From: Mesorhizobium shangrilense
GTDB taxonomy: Bacteria; Pseudomonadota; Alphaproteobacteria; Rhizobiales; Rhizobiaceae
Direction: 5' to 3'
Assembly: GCF_040537815.1 (NCBI RefSeq)
Contig: NZ_JBEWSZ010000001.1
Location: 3,968,001-4,032,000, forward strand
Length of the DNA stretch: 64,000 nt
Both the position numbers and the translations under genes were made by a program. The notes under the pieces are model-generated. The model did no database searches. It was not told the DNA's origin and saw only the letters and a list, made by a program, of their open reading frames with translations. Shown piece after piece: positions 61,933 to 64,000 of this stretch (the stretch's first letter is position 1; each line of letters opens with the position of its first letter).

Positions 61933-61948
61933 GTTCATGTATGTGAAC
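61933..61948. promoter_or_regulatory. putative IclR operator 2
   Basis: GTTCATGTATGTGAAC lies 115 bp upstream of the binding-protein start. It is the exact reverse complement of the site at 59430-59445, which overlaps the iclR start codon. Confidence 0.7.
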
Positions 61949-62063
61949 ATGATTCTGCTTTTCAGACACTGAAAGCCATATCAAGGTTGGCGTTGAGCTT
62001 CCCGGTGTTCCTTTCCAGGCGACCGGGGTCCGACTTCAACCTGGGAACGAAAACGAGAAAACA

Positions 62064-62906
62064 ATGGCCTCAAGATCATCGCTGGCAGCCGCGCTTGCCA
62101 TCATTGCATTGCCTCTGCTGGGCGGTGTCGCCACCGCAAAGGACTGGAAATCGGTTACCGTTGGCGTCGAAGGCGCCTTCCCGCCCTTCAACTCCGTGAA
62201 CGCCAGCGGCGAGGTCGAAGGGCTCGATCTCGACGTCATGAAGGAAGTCTGCAAACGCGCCGCGCTCGATTGCAAGATCGTGGTGCAGGATTGGGATAGC
62301 CAGATCCCGTCGCTGCTGGCCGGCAAGTTCGACGTGGTCCTGACCATGGGTCCCAACCCAGAGCGCCGCAAGGTCATCGACTTCTCCAATCCCTACGTCA
62401 TCACCCCAAACACGTTCCTCGTGCCCGCCGATGGCCCGCTCGCCAACCTGCCCCACACAGGGGAAAGATTGTCGACCGATACGCCGGAAGGCCAGAAGGC
62501 CGTGGCCGATCTCAAGGAAGCACTGACGGGCAAGACGCTTGGCGCCTCGCTGTCCACGAGCCAGTTGCAGTTCGTCGAGGAGAATTTTGCCGGCGCTGTC
62601 GAAGTCCGGACCTACAAATCAGCCGAACAAAGCCATCTCGATCTCGAAGGCGGCCGCATCGATGCGCAGTTCGACAATGTTGTGTTCGTCAATGATCGCG
62701 CCAAGGGCAGCAATGGCGCGCTGAAGGCCAGCGGCCCGTTGCTGACGGGTGGCATCATGGCCACCAACGTCTGCCTGGGCATCCGCAAGGAAGAGCCTGA
62801 GCTCAAGGCAATCCTCGACAAGGCTATCGAGGGCATGCGCGCCGACGGCAGCTTGGCCAAAATCTCCGAAAAGTGGTTCGCGATGGATTTGAGCCCGCAG
62901 AAATAA
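62064..62906 (+). CDS. amino acid ABC transporter substrate-binding protein
   Basis: A 280-residue SBP_bac_3 protein with a Sec signal (LAAALAIIALPLLGGVATA, residues 6-25) and family blocks KSVTVGVEGAFPPFNSVN, LDLDVMKEVCKRA, DVVLTMGPNPERRKVIDFSNPY. It delivers a polar amino acid-like compound to the permeases at 57.1-58.6 kb, which lack an adjacent binding protein. Own promoter with an IclR-type operator. Confidence 0.92.
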   Translation: MASRSSLAAALAIIALPLLGGVATAKDWKSVTVGVEGAFPPFNSVNASGEVEGLDLDVMKEVCKRAALDCKIVVQDWDSQIPSLLAGKFDVVLTMGPNPERRKVIDFSNPYVITPNTFLVPADGPLANLPHTGERLSTDTPEGQKAVADLKEALTGKTLGASLSTSQLQFVEENFAGAVEVRTYKSAEQSHLDLEGGRIDAQFDNVVFVNDRAKGSNGALKASGPLLTGGIMATNVCLGIRKEEPELKAILDKAIEGMRADGSLAKISEKWFAMDLSPQK

Positions 62907-62912
62907 GACTGG

Positions 62913-62947
62913 GGGCGCGGTGCACGTGCCTACGTCGCACCGCGCCC
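62913..62947 (+). terminator. hairpin after binding-protein gene
   Basis: GGGCGCGGTGC and GCACCGCGCCC form a perfect 11-bp stem with a 13-nt loop, followed by AATTTATG, starting 7 bp after the stop. Confidence 0.75.
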
Positions 62948-63027
62948 AATTTATGAGTGCATGTCACCCACCCAAGGGAGAAATCGCCGTCCGGAAGGAC
63001 GGGCAACCTCCCTGCAAGACCGTCCGA

Positions 63028-63261
63028 TCAGTCCGCCTTTTGGGATCGAACCGCGGAATCTCCGTGAGGATAGGCATACGGCGGCATCGGAATATCGCCT
63101 CGCCTTGCATCCAGAAGATTCAGGAGAACCGCCAGATCTCCGGCCTGCCAGACAGTGAGGCCGATTGCGCTCTTCGTTGACGCAGGCTCGCCCGTGGAGG
63201 TGTCGAATACAGTCCACGTCCCGTCCTGTTCCTTCCTGAGATTGAACTTTTGATTAGCCAC
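63028..63261 (-). CDS. small hypothetical protein
   Basis: A 77-residue protein from GTG 63261 (FNLRKEQDGTWTVFDTSTGEPA, then LTVWQAGDLAVLLNLLDARRGD). GTG 63261 follows GGGGTAGGG; GTG 63285 is a longer alternative. No family was recognised, but the composition is protein-like and charged at the C terminus. It lies alone between two plus-strand genes. Confidence 0.55.
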   Translation of the reverse strand: MANQKFNLRKEQDGTWTVFDTSTGEPASTKSAIGLTVWQAGDLAVLLNLLDARRGDIPMPPYAYPHGDSAVRSQKAD

Positions 63262-63594
63262 TCGCCCTACCCCTTTTACCCGCACCGTCGAGATCGACGG
63301 TGATGCCCAACCCTTTCACTTCCGTCCGAAACAACATCCCCCGATTGCGGTATGGTGCTTCGGTCGATGCGAACAATCGCTCTGTTTGTCGCTTCGATCT
63401 GTGATGTGGTTCACAGGCGGTAACCCGATTTCCGAACAATTGCCCGACGCGAAAACCGGCTCGCCAGCGCCCCAAAGCCATGCGTATGTGGACGACCCTC
63501 CCAATTCGTGCTGCTATATTAGCACGAAATTGACCTTCGATACCGGTAACATTCCAGAGAGCAGTCACGTCCCTTGGATCAACGGAACCTGATC
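63262..63594. other. intergenic region upstream of Crp-type gene
   Basis: No gene is supported in this 333-bp stretch; a 104-codon open frame on the minus strand (63254-63568) has no family-like content. The right half contains the dyad at 63505-63528 and probably the promoter of the next gene. Confidence 0.4.
63505..63528. promoter_or_regulatory. dyad over a -10 box upstream of Crp-type gene
   Basis: TTCGTGCT and AGCACGAA are perfect 8-bp inverted arms around GCTATATT, which includes a TATATT -10-like box (63515-63520). It lies 67 bp before ATG 63595. An autoregulatory operator is likely. Confidence 0.5.
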
Positions 63595-64000
63595 ATGCCC
63601 AGCGCAAACGACAGCGATGACCTGCCGCGCCTAGCCCGGATCGATCCGAGCCTGTTTGATCTGCTGTTCAGCGGCTGCAAGATCGAACGTTATGCAGCGG
63701 GCCAGCATCTCTTCGTCCAGGAAGACGTCGCCGACCGCATCTATGGCGTGATGAGCGGCACGGTGGAGATTTCGATATACTCGCCAGGCGGCCAGAAACT
63801 GGTGGCCAACATCGAACTGTCGCGCAGCCTGGTCGGAGAGATCGGCGCGCTCGACGGGCGCCCGCGCACGGCGACCGCGATCTGCCTGACCGCTTGCGGG
63901 CTGGTCTCGCTCAGCCGGACACAGCTCTTCGATCGCATCGAGAAGAATCCGCCATTGGCGCGCGCCATGATCGAATTGTTGTGCACGAGATTGCGCTGGG
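63595..64000 (+). CDS. Crp/Fnr-type cyclic nucleotide-binding protein, N-terminal part (partial)
   Basis: The frame is open at the right edge after 135 codons. The visible part is a cyclic nucleotide-binding domain: YAAGQHLFVQEDVADRIYGVMSG, LVGEIGALDGRPRTATAI (phosphate-binding cassette with GE and RTA) and LSRTQLFDRIEKNPPLARAMIELL. A C-terminal helix-turn-helix would make it a Crp/Fnr regulator; a cyclase or kinase C terminus cannot be excluded, as it is out of view. Confidence 0.8.
   Translation, partial: MPSANDSDDLPRLARIDPSLFDLLFSGCKIERYAAGQHLFVQEDVADRIYGVMSGTVEISIYSPGGQKLVANIELSRSLVGEIGALDGRPRTATAICLTACGLVSLSRTQLFDRIEKNPPLARAMIELLCTRLRW

Noticed and set aside
63254..63568. 104-codon frame on the minus strand
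   Set aside because: It runs across the dyad and likely promoter of the Crp-type gene, overlaps the better-supported small gene start and shows no family-like sequence.

Overview
The window is high-GC alphaproteobacterial DNA, most like Mesorhizobium or a close rhizobial relative. The evidence is the gene content: many ABC uptake systems for sugars, peptides and amino acids beside dedicated catabolic enzymes and local TetR, LysR, LacI, GntR, Lrp, IclR and Crp-type regulators. A short palindromic repeat with ATGCATGTCG arms also resembles a family I recall from Mesorhizobium. No rRNA, tRNA, CRISPR array, insertion sequence or phage gene was seen.

Layout. 1-3.1 kb: the 3' end of a GH39 beta-xylosidase-like gene, a glucoamylase/GH144-like protein and a mercuric-reductase-like flavoprotein. 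3.3-8.4 kb: a glycosyltransferase island with a GT4 enzyme, a GT32-Anp1 fusion, an exostosin-like protein, a decayed 3' copy of the Anp1 domain and a GT10 fucosyltransferase. 8.5-19.9 kb: N-methyl amine catabolism, with a DUF1349 protein, an aldehyde dehydrogenase, an MttB-family methyltransferase, a dimethylglycine/sarcosine dehydrogenase-like protein and sarcosine oxidase soxBDAG. 19.9-30.7 kb: a TetR regulator, an S9 peptidase, a DadA-like oxidase and a peptide ABC transporter with an M19-family dipeptidase. Matching dyad operators lie in front of the mttB/dehydrogenase pair and in front of the peptidase operon, so the two blocks may form one regulon.

30.8-33.8 kb: a LysR gene divergent from a Rieske oxygenase, then a membrane protein. 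33.9-38.8 kb: lacI, a ribose/allose-type ABC transporter and a tagatose/psicose epimerase family protein, with a heptanucleotide tandem repeat inside the operon. 39.3-42.2 kb: a glycosyltransferase, a 2-hydroxyacid dehydrogenase, a TetR relic, an orphan terminator and a small membrane protein. 42.4-52.4 kb: a second sugar ABC transporter with a nonphosphorylating deoxyhexose pathway, probably for L-fucose (mutarotase, lactonase, UxaA-type dehydratase, SDR, diketo-acid hydrolase). A GntR protein probably controls it through three near-identical dyads that overlap the -10 boxes of three promoters.

52.5-55.1 kb: ornithine cyclodeaminase and arginase divergent from an Lrp-type regulator, an arginine-to-proline route. 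55.1-62.9 kb: an IclR regulon with a polar amino acid ABC transporter, an M20 peptidase, two SDRs and a CE4 deacetylase/imidase-like enzyme. One exact 16-bp operator is present at both of its control regions; the substrate is unknown. 63.0-64.0 kb: a small hypothetical gene, then the start of a Crp/Fnr-type protein that runs off the window behind a dyad covering a -10 box.
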